Positions 25,301-32,914 of a stretch of 64,000 nucleotides of DNA are shown here, in pieces. The notes under the pieces are model-generated. The model saw only the letters and a program-made list of their open reading frames with translations, was not told the DNA's origin and searched no databases. The stretch comes from Petrosia ficiformis (lineage: Eukaryota; Porifera; Demospongiae; Haplosclerida; Petrosiidae), in assembly GCA_947044365.1 (NCBI GenBank), contig OX345636.1:52136746-52200745 (forward strand), written 5' to 3'. The position numbers and the translations under genes are program-made. The stretch's first letter is position 1; each line of letters starts with the position of its first letter.

Positions 25301-28300
25301 AGCAACTGTGAGTTACACAAATCGTCATACTTTAAAACAGAAAGGTTTTAGCAAAAGCCTATTGTTACTTTTGATCCTTGTAGGTACAGTACATGTACAC
25401 AATATACACATGTATATTGGTTATTGGCACATATCTAAATAATTATTATCAGATTATGAGAATATTGGTAAATCTATCTACATACATGTATATACACATG
25501 TACATGTATTAGACGCAACATTGAGTTAATTAGAAACAAAGGAAAACTGAAAAAAGTCAGGAATCCAACCATGGCCAGAATCTTTTGGTATGTACATGTG
25601 ACCATATTTAAATTTTACTTCAAATTTGATCAGGTATTGCAATCAGGTAATTTAGTATATCAGGTATTGCGTGTATTTAAATGTACAAGTACATAACAAG
25701 ACCTACCATGCCATCAGCTCCATAGCTATGTTTACCAAATATTGAGAAACTAACATCAAACATCCAGAATTGATGTTCAAATATATTTTTAGTCCATACC
25801 CATCCTCTACGATCTTGTATACTAGGACATACCCGAATTTGATTTTCTGTCGGTAGGGCGTCTATACAATGTACAAGAGATGATTGTAATTTATAATTTA
25901 CAAATTCAAAAACAATTCTATGATTGCTTTTTATGGGGGATGAGTGTATACATACACTGTATGTACATGTACATGTGTAAATAAATATACATACTGTATA
26001 TGTACATGTACTTGTGTCACATACATGTACACATTGCATTCATGCACATGGTGTATACGTATTTAAGTACATGTAAGCTACATGTACATGTACATGTATG
26101 TCATTCCGGGGGCTCAATCAATTAATGGGAGTGGTGCAAAAAAACATGTGCTTGAGGCTCAAGCTACATGTACATGTACATTGTAGCTACAGAGTATGCA
26201 CCCAAAGCAGCTTGTAGAAACTGTGACTAAAAACATCAGCTCAGCAAAACAATATGTATCAATAATACATGTACATGTAACTCACAGTAACACGCTCAGT
26301 TGACTAGTATATGTATATAAAAAATTAAATACGTGATTGGCCCAATGTCACATGATACATGTATATTGTACAATGTATAATATACATGTACATGTAAATT
26401 GTGTACATGTAATTACGTAATACATTTAAATGGTTAAGGAATTACACACATGTACATGTAATCTATGGCTCAGAAAGTCAAAATGTTTAACTAGATATTG
26501 CAGACAGTGTAAAATTGAAGTACACGTACATGTACACAAGAAACCTTTTAAAAATTAAAGAAATAGAAAAATAAATAAATAAATTCTGTATAATAATTAT
26601 TTTGTTAGGTTTCAAACATGAGAAAGTCATCAGTGATGATTACAGTTTGCACATAGCAATCATAAGGATACATGTACATACATGTACATGTACATTTGTA
26701 CATGTATACAGTATCTTGTTTATTTAATGATATAGCAAAATTAATACTCTAATTTCAGTTTCAATCTCATTTATTGGTTGTCATCATTCAGTAATCATGA
26801 CTAACATTCTCATGCCTGAAATGCAACAAAACAAACTACATGTATACATATATAATAATTTTACTCTTCTTGCATATGTATTTTAAAAGCTTCTTTAGAG
26901 GGTTTCATTTGAGGAATTTTGAGTTTCATAATCTTGTATGTACTCTCCCCATTTAGGAATATGCTTGAAAGCCTGTTTAGGAATATGCTTCACCTAGAAC
27001 AGATATAGTTCGAGTTTATATGTACTGTACATGCAAGCTACAAGTACAACTAGCTTTCTTTCTGGTGGTCTGTAGTGCTTGAGTGCATATTCTATCACGC
27101 ACCATGTCCATTAATTGACCAAGCCCACCAGAATGACACAAATTCCTTAACTACAACATGTAGCTTACATTACATGTACATTGTGTATGTGACACAAACA
27201 AATGCACATGTACATGTGTATATATATATACATGTACATGTACATGTAGTTCAAACACATAGATACATGTATGCCCTGCGGGCCATAATGATGACCATTT
27301 TCAGTTAGTGTTCATTACTGGTCAGTCAATTTCCATTTTAGTTAGCTACACATGTACACATTGTACATGTGTATACATGTACATGTACATTGTACATGTG
27401 TGCACATGTACATGTGTATACATGTACATGTACATTGTACATGTGTGCACATGTACATGCATATGTATGTAGTGATCATACTAGAGTTATACAATGTACA
27501 TGTAGTATAATACCTTACACGTAAATAAAACAACACTATACAAGTACCCAAACCATTGACAATTGTATGCTTATGACATTACATATACAGTACACCCACA
27601 CCTTGTATACTGTACCATACATGTGCTGTATATACTGATGAACAGATGTTATCGTGTTTCAAATAAGGGCTCATTTACTATACATGTACAATTGTACATT
27701 GCACGAACATACTCGTACAATGTATGTACAAGTATAAACATCAAGGCTTAGTTACATGTACATTGTACATGTATGTTAAGCTGACTATTACAGCCATTGT
27801 GGCCGTTCCTGAATTTTCTAAGCCACTATACATGTTTACATCTTCTATGGGTATTACTAAGTCTTTGTGGTACATGTACATGTGTATTTTAAATTTATTT
27901 ATATAAATTATACATGTACATGTATATTTTGTGTGTGGATGGATGCATATACATGTGTTGTAGTGTTGTTTTAGTTAACTATAACTACATGTATAACCAA
28001 AACCCTTTCTAGTAAGGCATTGTGACTTTTAAACTGTAACTAAATTACAAATCTACTGCAATAACTATAACTAACAAAAATGAAAATTGGCCAATAATGA
28101 ACACTTTTAGTAGACCTAATATTGTTTTTAGTTAATTAAACTATAACTATATATAACTAAAAGTTTCAGAAACCAGGCATACTACATGTATAACTATAAC
28201 TACAAAAGGTTGCTATAGTCACACTAAAACAACACTAATGTGTTGTGACGAGTGTTGTTTGGTCTGTGCTAGCTCACTGAGCCCATGATTTCCCATGTAC

Positions 28301-31300
28301 ATGTATTTTATGGATCACATTTTATGGATCACATTTCAGTGATGTACATGTAGTGGTATTTTAAGTTCAATAATAATTATCAATAGTACTATTATTGTTA
28401 TTGAAGACACATGATGGATGGTACTGTTGGTACATGTACATGTAAAATATCATTGATATATCTCAAATTGCTGAACCTTGCTAAAATCTGTACTACCAAA
28501 ATTAGTTCCTCTAATTATAATAGTAAACATTGTACCTGATGACATACAATGAAAACAGTGGTTTCTACACATCTTTTAAAGTTATTTTAACCTTTCGTGA
28601 AAGTCCAAAAAACGCTTCATTAAACAGAGAAGTGCTCTATGGCCTTGTTGAACTACATGTACATGTAAAATGTACATGTAGAATGTAAATATAATACTAG
28701 AAAAGTCCAATAATGTGGAGACTACAACTGTATATCCACTAAATTACTGGAAAAAAATGTCTTCATCACATTCTGTGGACCACATTTCCAACACAGTAAT
28801 TATATTTACATTACCGGGCTGCATTTAGGGGGGGGGGGGGGGGGGGGGGCATTCACCCCCTCTAGACTTTCATGAGTGTGACGTAAAAGTAAATACTACA
28901 TGTTACATTGTATTACATGTGAGATTTTTTGAAGCAAAATCATTAATGATTACTGATTTTGATCTCTTTCATGTTATATCTGTGTAGTGTTAAATGGTGC
29001 AATGCTGAATTGTGTGCTGACATGGCTGTAGTTTTCGTTATACAGAATGACTCTAGAGTAGTTAATCAGGAAATACATGGCCAGAAATTTCAACTGTTAC
29101 AGAAAAATACACAAGTGTTTCCCAAAATGTCACACAAAGTCCCTTAGTTTGCCAATACATGTGTACATGTACATGTATTTTGACACTATATAATAGTACA
29201 GTACAGTAAGTTAATCACTGTTCGTCTGTTATGTCTGAACCTGGAAACTGATCAAGTATATTATCGAAGTCTAAGGGATGCCTTTTCAGACTCATCAGAA
29301 GAATAATTATCATTAATTGCATAATCTATAATTAGTCTATCAATAGAAAACATACATGTACATTCACAATAAAAGAATAGAGAGCCTATAAAAATGATGT
29401 CTTCGACTATTACATGTACATCTCAGACTCTCCATTCATAGATGTACATGTATATACAGGTATTTTAAGAGGAGGATTAAGGTCACCATAGTGACCATAC
29501 ATACATGTACAGTACACTATATAGGCAACATTGTTGTCAACCAGACTTTAGGTCGAGTACTTCTGTACTTGTACATGTATTTGACTATACTTAAGTACAT
29601 TTTTAGGAGTACAAGCACATTCACAAATACCTGTTTTGGTAGACAGTACATGTACTTGTATGCTTCGTTGGTGTAATATGATAACTGATAAAAGATAATT
29701 GAACCTTTATAGTTATAATTTTGTAATACTGTACTACTATTATTTTTGTTTATTATGACATGTACATGTAGAGTCAAAGATCAACATAAATTGATTATAC
29801 AGTGCAAGTTCTAAAACTACATTAAAATGTATAAGTTCCTTGAACTAGCTATTTAAAATTAACGTTTGCAGCCTTATCCATAGCTGTACCTTGCACAATA
29901 TAATTTCAAAGTACTTGTACATGTACTTATGTACAAATGCTTTGTACTTGCCCCCAAGTCTGTTGCCAGCAACACAAGGCAACAGTGTTTGCTGAAATGT
30001 TGCCTCGTGTACATGTACATGCTGGGCTGCTTTGGTAGCTCAGTTGGTAAGAGCATCTGTCCGGAGTGCAGAGTGTCGTGGGTTCAAATCCCATTTGAGG
30101 CAACTTCATTTGCTTCAGATGCCTGTCTTTCTTTCTTTCTTTTCATCTCAAGTCATCTTGTACATGTATGGTGGGTGACCTTTATTCTTTAGATGTTTCT
30201 GGCAACATGTTGTCTGCAACAAGCAACATTTAAACGTACACTGAGGAACATTGTTGCAGCAACACTGTTGCCTTGTGTTACTGGCAACAATGTTGCCTAG
30301 TGTATGGTGGCGTTAAAGAAACATGAACCTCCATATGTACAGCACATTGTATATATTAATTAGTAATTACACAGGAATCACTGGCACAATATGTGTGTAG
30401 GTTTACTATATCAACACTAAACTGTCTAGACACAATACTATGAAACAGTGTTAGCTGCATACTATCCCACAAGATATCACAATAGTAATTAGTCTACATG
30501 TTTATATACAGCTTGGCTTAACAATGAACTAAGTAAAGAATGAGCAGCTAATTATTAATACATGTACTACATGTATAGTGTATTACAAGACAAGGACAGT
30601 AGTAATTATACAACTTGGCTTAACAATGAACTAAGTAAAGAATGAGCAGCTAATTATTAATACATGTACTACATGTACAGTGTATTACAAGGCAAGGACA
30701 GTAGTAATTATACAACTTGGCTTAACAATGAACTAAGTAAAGAATGAGCAGCTAATTATTAATACATGTACTACATGTACAGTGTATTACAAGGCAAGGA
30801 CAGTAGTAATTATACAACTTGGCTTAACAATGAACTAAGTAAAGAATGAGCAGCTAATTATTAATACATGTACTACATGTACAGTGTATTACAAGGCAAG
30901 GACAGTAGTAATTATACAACTTGGCTTAACAATGAACTAAGTAAAGAATGAGCAGCTAATTATTAATACATGTACTACATGTACAGTGTATTACAAGGCA
31001 AGGACAGTAGTAATTATACAACTTGGCTTAACAATGAACTAAGTAAAGAATGAGCAGCTAATTATTAATACATGTACTACATGTACAGTGTATTACAAGG
31101 CAAGGACAGTAGTAATGACATGTTTATATACAACTGTAGGTTAATGAACTACAAATGTAAGTAAAGAATGTGCACTTAATTAATAAGACATGCATTATAC
31201 ATGACAAGGACAACACTATATACAGGTACATGTACATTGTAATTATAACTGCAACATATTTATATGTACAATACATGTAAATACATTGTATGAGCTACAT

Positions 31301-32639
31301 GTACATGTACATTTGTACATGTAAATATGAGCTACATATACATGTACATTTGTACATGTAAGTAAATAATGTATTAAACTGCCCATTATGTAGTTTTCAC
31401 AAGCTTAATAATTGTTGTGCTAATTGAAAATTAGAACCAAAACAAAACAATTCAACAGGTGTTAATTATATTGTTATATACATGTACATGTACATATACA
31501 TGTGTACATACATGTATACATGTATTAGTTTGGATATGCTAATAAAATGGTTTGTACTGACCTTACTAAAACAACACTAACACATGTAATCTGTATTAGT
31601 GAATTTAGTTGTTGTTTTAGTTAACTACATGTTGTGGAAATGGAATTTAATTACTGTAAAGCTGAGAGTTTAATTACTAGAAAAGGGTGGGGCTTGCTAC
31701 GCATGCCAGCATGTGTTTATGTTGCAGGATTTGACAGCACAGAAAAAGTATGATAACGTCACCTTACCTTCTCTTCCTTTTGTGTTTGGAAGGAATTTTT
31801 GAAAACACAGGAGAGTACATGTTGTTGTTTTGTGTGGAATAACTACAACAGTTTTGTTCCTTCATGAACTCTGATATCACTAATCTTTGCTACACTTTCA
31901 GCGCTGTGTAACCAATAAACTTGCAAGAATATTGTGCACACGCAATCTCACACTTATTTTCAGTCATATTTTTCAAGGTGATTATTATTATTGCATTTCT
32001 GTGGCTAGTTATTAAAGTAGAACAATGTAGCAGGAATTCCTGCTACACATCACAACTCGTTCATGCTGCTGTTACCAGACAAAGGGTGTGGCTGCGCCAG
32101 ACTATACAGAGGTGTCTTCATTTCAGTGGTTAATTTTCACTATAAAGCACAGTTTGGGACATTTTTAATATAGGGGTGTCCTAAAAATAGATAGGTTTTA
32201 CAGTATACATGTAACTTCACTCAATTTTTATACTCACGACATCACATGATCATGTGACTACTGATGTATGCTGAATAGGTGTGGCCAGCATTGGCACATG
32301 GATAAGTTTAGTTTTAACTTCATAGAAGTATCATTTATGCTCTTAATTATGATTATTGGAATCTTGTGCGATAATGAATATCATTAGACGACAAGATGTC
32401 ATAATTATTAATAATTATCAAAGTACACACTGTTTCTTAAATTCAACCTTCTACTTACCTCCTCCATGACTCCAGAAAGGAATCTCTCCTTTAGAGTTGA
32501 CAACAAATGGCGGTTTGAAACTGTACTTGAACTCAAATTTCTTGTGTACTCCTTCTAAAAAGTTAGTAGGCAAAACGCCTAAACTAAGATGAAGAATACT
32601 TCCAAAGATGAAGAGAAAACACAAGTGATGTGACTCCAT
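3047..32639 (-). CDS. LMAN1: LMAN1 / ERGIC-53 mannose-binding cargo receptor, 12 exons, complete
   Basis: Exons in transcript order: 32459-32639, 25707-25861, 24098-24205, 23973-24034, 21843-21942, 13373-13499, 11083-11147, 9271-9359, 8655-8765, 7621-7746, 6632-6767, 3047-3202. They join in frame into 471 aa (human protein is 510). All introns are GT-AG. Residues 1-21 are a signal peptide. About 29-254 form the L-type lectin domain: GADG (Asp110), IDTFDNN (about 141-146) and YYDH (His167) match the calcium/mannose site, and Cys179/Cys219 the lectin disulfide. Residues 255-420 are a Gln/Glu-rich coiled-coil stalk. Cys427 and Cys436 match the membrane-proximal oligomerising cysteines; a transmembrane helix follows (about 441-458), and the tail ends in KKFF, the ER-retrieval/exit signal of this family. 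Established role: cycles between ER and ERGIC carrying glycoprotein cargo. It shares a 275-bp start-to-start region with DIXDC1. The paralogue LMAN1L is the alternative name, but the KKFF tail favours LMAN1. Confidence 0.95.
3230..3600. repeat. ACATGT/GTACAGTAC tandem array
   Basis: Imperfect tandem repeat of TGTACATGTAT and TGTACAGTACTGCACA units in LMAN1 intron 11. It is near-palindromic, so it opens ORFs on both strands in several frames; none is a gene. Confidence 0.9.
4280..5042. repeat. 50-bp minisatellite, about 15 copies
   Basis: Unit contains TTAGCCTCCTATTGTCAG; starts recur every 50 bp from 4381 to 4981 with nearly perfect identity, after two shorter, diverged units. A GTTC/GTCC variant recurs in a mostly three-unit pattern (C variants at 4481, 4631, 4831, 4981), so amplification went through higher-order units. 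In LMAN1 intron 11. Confidence 0.95.
5433..5852 (-). mobile_element. Dispersed DNA-element family A, copy 1
   Basis: Shares a long block with 20520-20950, 26775-27290 and 58746-59169. Landmarks in this copy are GGTCTGTAGAGCTTGAGCGC, the ACTCACGCAAGTGACAC segment and the end AAAGCAATCATAGGGAT next to GGCCCTACGGGCC. Both ends carry CCCTATGA-TGCTTT in opposite orientation, so this is a non-autonomous terminal-inverted-repeat element without coding capacity. Confidence 0.7.
5985..6620. repeat. GGTACATGGGTATGTACATGTA minisatellite
   Basis: Variable-length units of GGTACATGG, GTATGTACATGTA and GGTGGTACAAACATGG. It creates three overlapping minus-strand ORFs of about 200 aa rich in Tyr, Met, Cys, Thr, Pro and His. 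These are repeat artefacts. It lies immediately beside the donor of LMAN1 exon 11. Confidence 0.92.
6632..6767 (-). CDS. LMAN1: LMAN1 exon 11: coiled-coil stalk
   Basis: Residues 376-420, ending LITK-type heptads (IRIVTKLQEEIQ) just before the donor GTATGT. A Gly/Ser-rich hinge (SVSGSTGG) precedes the helix. The minisatellite at 5985-6620 starts only a few bases downstream of the donor. Confidence 0.9.
7400..7540. repeat. Dispersed repeat family C
   Basis: Contains AAACAGCCAGTCATACAAAA, CATTGTCCAATAAA and AATTGAAACTGAACTGT. Related blocks are at 9745-9830, 49030-49165 and 61985-62135, all with the order GGAAACAG-CAGTCATGCAAAACAT ... AACTGAACTGTATACAAAG ... AGCAGGAC. No ORF; likely an old short interspersed element. 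Confidence 0.6.
7621..7746 (-). CDS. LMAN1: LMAN1 exon 10: stalk segment
   Basis: Residues about 333-375 (LNSKMDHLLRSIEGN, then a Gly-rich GGGG turn, then EGRLSHQLTELK). Acceptor TTAG, donor GTGCGT; phase 1 in, phase 2 out, consistent with both neighbours. Confidence 0.88.
7860..8220. repeat. ACAGT pentanucleotide array
   Basis: (ACAGT)n with interspersed ACGGTTCAGT variants in LMAN1 intron 9. Reads as (SVQYSTVQY)-type or (CTVLY)-type ORFs on the two strands; not coding. Confidence 0.93.
8305..8470. repeat. Two-copy direct repeat
   Basis: A segment containing GAGTAACAGTGATGCTGAGG and TTTTGTTATATCCAATG occurs twice (about 8322-8367 and 8418-8466), each followed or preceded by ACATGT runs. 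A local duplication about 100 bp apart. Confidence 0.85.
8655..8765 (-). CDS. LMAN1: LMAN1 exon 9: stalk segment
   Basis: Residues about 296-333 (KDQQAEIMDWQRTIELEE, then IHNTQGSLSRDVR). Acceptor CTAG, donor GTCAGT. Joins in frame with exons 8 and 10. Confidence 0.88.
8770..9215. repeat. GATGGATGAGGGAATG minisatellite
   Basis: Tetranucleotide GGAT/AGAT runs punctuated by GAGGGAAT, in LMAN1 intron 8. The reverse strand opens as repeated HPSIHSLIYLSIPSS-like peptide, an artefact. Confidence 0.92.
9271..9359 (-). CDS. LMAN1: LMAN1 exon 8: start of coiled coil
   Basis: Residues 267-296 (MIEKMDQLKAAELEKEYQQL...). Acceptor TTTCAG, donor GTAAGT. Heptad-like Leu/Met spacing fits the helical stalk used for oligomerisation in this family. 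Confidence 0.88.
9920..10580 (+). repeat. Dispersed repeat family B, copy 1
   Basis: Matches 47685-48262 in inverse orientation. Shared blocks include GCCGGTTAACGTTAGGCTGG, TTCTAAATTATAATCAGTAC, ATGGACACTGGATGAGTGGG and the CTAAGCCA-TGTGGCTGC / TTGCTAG-ATGCTAGGCA segment. An (ATT)n run sits inside at 10291-10340. Not coding; a degraded mobile element is likely but the type is unknown. Confidence 0.7.
11083..11147 (-). CDS. LMAN1: LMAN1 exon 7: end of lectin domain
   Basis: Residues 245-266 (DDHDVTSFVTHSLIPKEEQ), matching the conserved DDHDVLSF block that closes the L-type lectin fold. Acceptor AATAG, donor GTACAT. Confidence 0.92.
11395..11870 (+). mobile_element. 5'-truncated non-LTR retrotransposon, 3' end
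   Basis: An open frame of about 131 codons reads (DV)RIFNPHATLNR...HEREKKCLYERR...IEHSSFNPLIFSVTGGM...FYKRLASLLSEK...LRCCLSFT...LLRSAIQC-IRGAR. I recognise this as the conserved C-terminal region found after the reverse transcriptase in many animal LINE proteins (VFNPHA, HE-EKK--YE-RI-E-EH, F--TGGM, RL-FSLLRS--MC-RG-R). The reading ends in TAG followed by an (ATT)n tail, as in LINEs with microsatellite tails. It starts directly after an (AAT)n run, so it is severely 5'-truncated. It is in LMAN1 intron 6, opposite in orientation to that gene. Confidence 0.8.
11951..12615. mobile_element. MITE with perfect 35-bp terminal inverted repeats
   Basis: 11951-11985 (starts TATAGAGGGCCATC) and 12581-12615 (ends GATGGCCCTCTATA) are perfect reverse complements over 35 bp. 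The 665-bp interior has no ORF and is largely a 51-bp minisatellite (about 12140-12560). The terminal TA could be the target duplication. A non-autonomous DNA element, in LMAN1 intron 6. Confidence 0.88.
12140..12560. repeat. 51-bp minisatellite inside the 35-bp-TIR MITE
   Basis: GTAATTAATAC recurs at 12171, 12222, 12273, 12330, 12381, 12432, 12483 and 12542, i.e. a 51-bp period with a few 57-59-bp steps. Units hold (ACATGT)n and GTGTGTTCTATTT. Confidence 0.92.
13373..13499 (-). CDS. LMAN1: LMAN1 exon 6: lectin strands and second cysteine
   Basis: Residues 203-245, including YDLC (Cys219, lectin disulfide partner) and the family hallmark GYFGISAATGGL. Acceptor TTCAG, donor GTTAAT (a weak but usable 5' splice site). 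Confidence 0.93.
13682..13845. repeat. 164-bp foldback (long hairpin) element
   Basis: The whole segment is a near-palindrome: AAAGCACCGGT at the left pairs with ACCGGTGCTTT at the right, then GTGTTGT with ACAACAC, GGAAAATATAGCAC with TGCTATATTTTCC, GGGGTGGGGTC with GACCCCACCCC, and CATAAAGCAC with GTGCTTTATG around a loop of about 12 bases. It is GC-richer than its surroundings. No ORF. In LMAN1 intron 5. Confidence 0.9.
14050..14515. repeat. 86-98-bp tandem repeat, five copies
   Basis: TCATGTGTCATGTGATAATG recurs at 14071, 14163, 14255, 14341 (one change) and 14439. Units also hold ACAATTATCACTAGCAGCTAG. Copies differ by short insertions of CATGTAGAG and deletions. Confidence 0.92.
14522..14555. 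repeat. 15-bp stem-loop
   Basis: AACCACTATCTTAAG, six-base loop, CTTAAGGTAGTGGTT: an almost perfect inverted repeat between the 14.0-14.5 kb array and the satellite monomer that follows. Confidence 0.8.
15175..16346 (+). mobile_element. Nested DNA element with about 120-bp TIRs and 9-bp target duplication
   Basis: The ends start GGGTAAGTGTAAAACCTGGA and are inverted at the right (ending GGTTTTACACTTACCC). Similarity between the arms continues inwards for about 120 bp through GCTGCATAACTGATAATAAA and TGTGATGAACAAAAA. Flanks are identical 9-mers GTTGGAAAT at 15166-15174 and 16347-16355. Long TIRs and a 9-bp duplication fit Mutator-like elements (inference). The interior carries a broken gene for a Cys/His-rich protein rather than a transposase. 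Confidence 0.82.
15574..16200 (+). pseudogene. Broken Cys/His-rich protein gene carried by the nested element
   Basis: Reads from MLNMPSGRGRKGG, through a basic segment (PKRKRSKHP), a Ser-rich stretch and a Tyr/Pro/Ser-rich low-complexity region to VCQGCKGSL, where a stop at 15928 breaks the frame. The next frame continues PHNLHVCAEKRPYRD, GNLITPTTYKACHYHISGTC; a second shift near 16073 gives IPSTLQIPTDIRDELSQGHK. The CxxC, CHYH and trailing Cys suggest a zinc-binding module. I have seen this block (CQGC ... ERRPYRD ... CHYHL ... IPPDI...HKEYL) in predicted proteins of sponges and other invertebrates near transposons (recall, not a search). Function unknown. At least two frameshifts or stops make this copy dead. 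Confidence 0.6.
16477..17854 (+). mobile_element. hAT element, internally deleted, with TIRs and 8-bp duplication
   Basis: Left end TAGGCTCCAGTAAATTATGC and right end GCATAATTTACTGGAGCCCA are inverted repeats of about 21 bp with one mismatch. They are flanked by TATGGTGC at 16469-16476 and 17855-17862, an 8-bp target duplication typical of hAT. The pre-insertion sequence is the satellite monomer (TTAATTATATGGT-CCTGTATC). The element holds most of a hAT transposase catalytic region but lacks the N-terminal half. Confidence 0.9.
16494..17719 (+). pseudogene. hAT-family transposase, N-truncated and frameshifted
   Basis: The frame reads LRYVDNWEVKQRLVRLEML...LVASMRDGASVNEAAMRVV (the DGA---N----- block with a catalytic-type Asp), then VRCFSHTLDLVGEKF (C--H-L-L motif), then SKTRWWSR, all typical of hAT transposases. 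The open frame stops at 17591 (LSSWC). A +1 shift restores LVLIQPSSNAAERVFSLLNA, SSQTNSLEDYVEKSIMLQYN and a stop near 17719, the hAT C-terminal dimerisation domain. The BED finger and first catalytic region are absent. One frameshift and the missing 5' part make it inactive. Confidence 0.9.
19900..20500 (+). pseudogene. Decayed Lys/Glu-rich coding remnant
   Basis: Sense-strand reading gives interrupted Lys/Glu/Arg-rich peptide (for example RKKDEELKWRRK, KREERLQMKKDQ) with several stops, followed by a splice-like CACCACAG/GTAGAG. It could be a retroposed or transposon-derived coiled-coil gene fragment. I cannot name it. A family-A element begins just after it at 20520. Confidence 0.3.
20520..20950 (+). 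mobile_element. Dispersed DNA-element family A, copy 2
   Basis: Begins ATGGCCCGTAGGGGCATT, has GGGGTTTAATGTATATA, CTTACGTGAGTATGCGTTG, AAGGAAGTTGCGTCATTC, GCTCAAGCTCTACAGA, then TTTCAGGCATGATAAAGTCA, and ends near CACCACAAAGTAGTCATTGG. Same order as copy 4 at 58746-59169. No ORF. Confidence 0.75.
21150..21440 (+). pseudogene. Unidentified ORF fragment
   Basis: Reads STPAGDMVYQILAIIQEDVN...NLAGRVTMQLFSQDEK...FGIEKLHVLK, then after a frame change NEIRKACLDVFPPQQYETTQ. The residue pattern looks like real but broken protein-coding sequence, probably a transposon gene interrupted together with the 19900-20500 remnant by the family-A insertion. Not recognised. Confidence 0.35.
21843..21942 (-). 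CDS. LMAN1: LMAN1 exon 5: lectin domain, first disulfide cysteine
   Basis: Residues 169-202 (DVASCVREVRNKKHP...VVFYGNTLE) match the ASC-REFRN-YPVR and YY-NTL blocks of ERGIC-53. Separated from exon 6 by the 8.3-kb transposon- and satellite-filled intron 5. Confidence 0.93.
23050..23818. repeat. 76-bp minisatellite, 10 near-identical copies
   Basis: ACAAAACGTAGTTACAGTAA recurs with CGTAG at 23071 and every 76 bp to 23755. Each unit holds the small palindrome CCTCACAGTGAGG. Only a couple of single-base differences exist among ten copies, indicating very recent amplification or strong homogenisation. In LMAN1 intron 4. Confidence 0.95.
23973..24034 (-). CDS. LMAN1: LMAN1 exon 4: ligand-site histidine
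   Basis: Residues 149-168 (GDSPKIAVFINNGTLYYDHS). His167 corresponds to the mannose-contacting His178 of the human protein. Intron 3 on its upstream side is only 63 bp, the shortest in the window. Confidence 0.92.
24098..24205 (-). CDS. LMAN1: LMAN1 exon 3: calcium-site loop
   Basis: Exactly 36 codons, residues 113-148, including IEGPMFG and the calcium/ligand loop VIDTFDNN. Acceptor AATAG, donor GTAAGA. Confidence 0.94.
25707..25861 (-). CDS. LMAN1: LMAN1 exon 2: lectin core with GADG
   Basis: Residues 61-112 (QIRVCPSIQDRRGWVWTK...GADGM). IRV-PS, G-VWTK and GADG are the best conserved motifs of the L-type lectins. Donor GTAGGT follows directly after the Met112 codon. Confidence 0.95.
25920..26240 (+). 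mobile_element. Family A, degraded partial copy
   Basis: Contains TGATTGCTTTTTATGGGGGATGAG near the left and GTCATTCCGGGGGCTCAATC, ATTAATGGGAGTGGTGCA, GCTTGAGGCTCAAGC, matching the middle of copies 2 and 4. Heavily eroded and expanded by ACATGT runs. Confidence 0.5.
26775..27290 (-). mobile_element. Dispersed DNA-element family A, copy 3
   Basis: Shares ATTCAGTAATCATGACT, CATGCCTGAAATGCAAC, TTTCTGGTGGTCTGTAGTGC, CATTAATTGACCAAGCCC, GAATGACACAAATTCCTTAA and the terminal GCCCTGCGGGCCATAAT with copy 1. More diverged than copies 1, 2 and 4. Confidence 0.65.
27350..27460. repeat. ACATGT-based tandem repeat
   Basis: Two and a half copies of a unit of about 50 bp holding TGTATACATGTACATGTACA and TTGTACATGTGTGCACATG. 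Confidence 0.8.
27961..28237. mobile_element. MITE family 2 (GTGTTGTTTTAGTT ends), copy 1
   Basis: Starts TA-GTGTTGTTTTAGTTAACTA and ends CACACTAAAACAACAC-TA; inverted termini of about 14 bp flanked by TA on both sides, as in Tc1/mariner-type MITEs. The interior is rich in AACTATAACTA and has no ORF. Second copy at 40450-40723. Confidence 0.75.
28828..28850 (+). repeat. Homopolymer G run of about 22
   Basis: An unbroken G tract in LMAN1 intron 1. On the transcribed orientation of LMAN1 it is a C run. Length may be mis-assembled. Confidence 0.85.
30024..30160 (+). mobile_element. tRNA-derived SINE, copy 1
   Basis: 30028-30102 folds as a tRNA-like cloverleaf: acceptor arms TGCTTTG/TGAGGCA, A box TAGCTCAGTTGG, B box GGTTCAAATCC. 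It is followed by a body with CAGATGCCTGTC, a (TTTC)n run and TCATCTCAAGTCATC. The same head and body recur at 41638-41790, and reverse, truncated copies at 34395, 35016 and 63264, so this is a dispersed pol III retroposon and not a lone tRNA gene. Confidence 0.85.
30500..31215. repeat. 102-bp minisatellite, six copies plus a degenerate one
   Basis: CTTGGCTTAACAATGAACTA recurs at 30512, 30614, 30716, 30818, 30920 and 31022 (exact 102-bp period). A decayed seventh copy ends near 31215. In LMAN1 intron 1. Confidence 0.95.
32459..32639 (-). CDS. LMAN1: LMAN1 exon 1: signal peptide and first strands
   Basis: Starts MESHHLCFLFIFGSILHL, a hydrophobic signal peptide, then FEFKYSFKPPFVVNSKGEIP, matching the FEYKYSFKGP block of human LMAN1. 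Donor GTAAGT; phase 1. Confidence 0.95.
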
Positions 32640-32914
32640 GACACTAGGGTCTCCACTAGGGTCTCTATTGTTTGGAAGGTAACAAAGGACACTTAGGACA
32701 GGTGTGCATTAATTGGAATAAACCAAACCCACGTGGCCTTTTTCTAATAAGTAGGGCACGCCCCTATACTAATTGGCATAATAATTTTATATCGCATATT
32801 TGCATGGTATTATATATAATTATGCAATAATAATTTGTATGCAATCAGTAATTCGCCTAGCAGTATATACTTTTACTGGCATTATTGTGTTGGTTTGAAT
32901 GGTGCTCTTTCCAC
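32640..32914. promoter_or_regulatory. Shared divergent LMAN1-DIXDC1 promoter region
   Basis: Only 275 bp lie between the two ATGs, so both genes must use promoters and 5' UTRs in this segment or in an unseen upstream exon. Motifs visible: a palindromic E-box CACGTG (in CCCACGTGGCC), a GC-box/KLF-like GGCACGCCCC, an octamer ATTTGCAT, and a duplicated ACTAGGGTCTC beside LMAN1. No TATA box at a fixed distance is obvious. It is nearly free of the ACATGT motif that fills the introns. Motif roles are inferred from consensus only. Confidence 0.6.

Noticed and set aside
30028..30102. Possible functional tRNA gene
   Set aside because: Cloverleaf is good, but the same head with the same non-tRNA body and (TTTC)n tail recurs at several sites, which marks it as a SINE.
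32700..32760. ER-stress response element for LMAN1
   Set aside because: ATTGG and CCACG half-sites are present but their spacing and orientation do not fit CCAAT-N9-CCACG or ATTGG-N-CCACG.
32885..32914. N-terminal extension of DIXDC1 upstream of 32915
   Set aside because: The open frame upstream has no ATG; the first in-frame ATG is at 32915.
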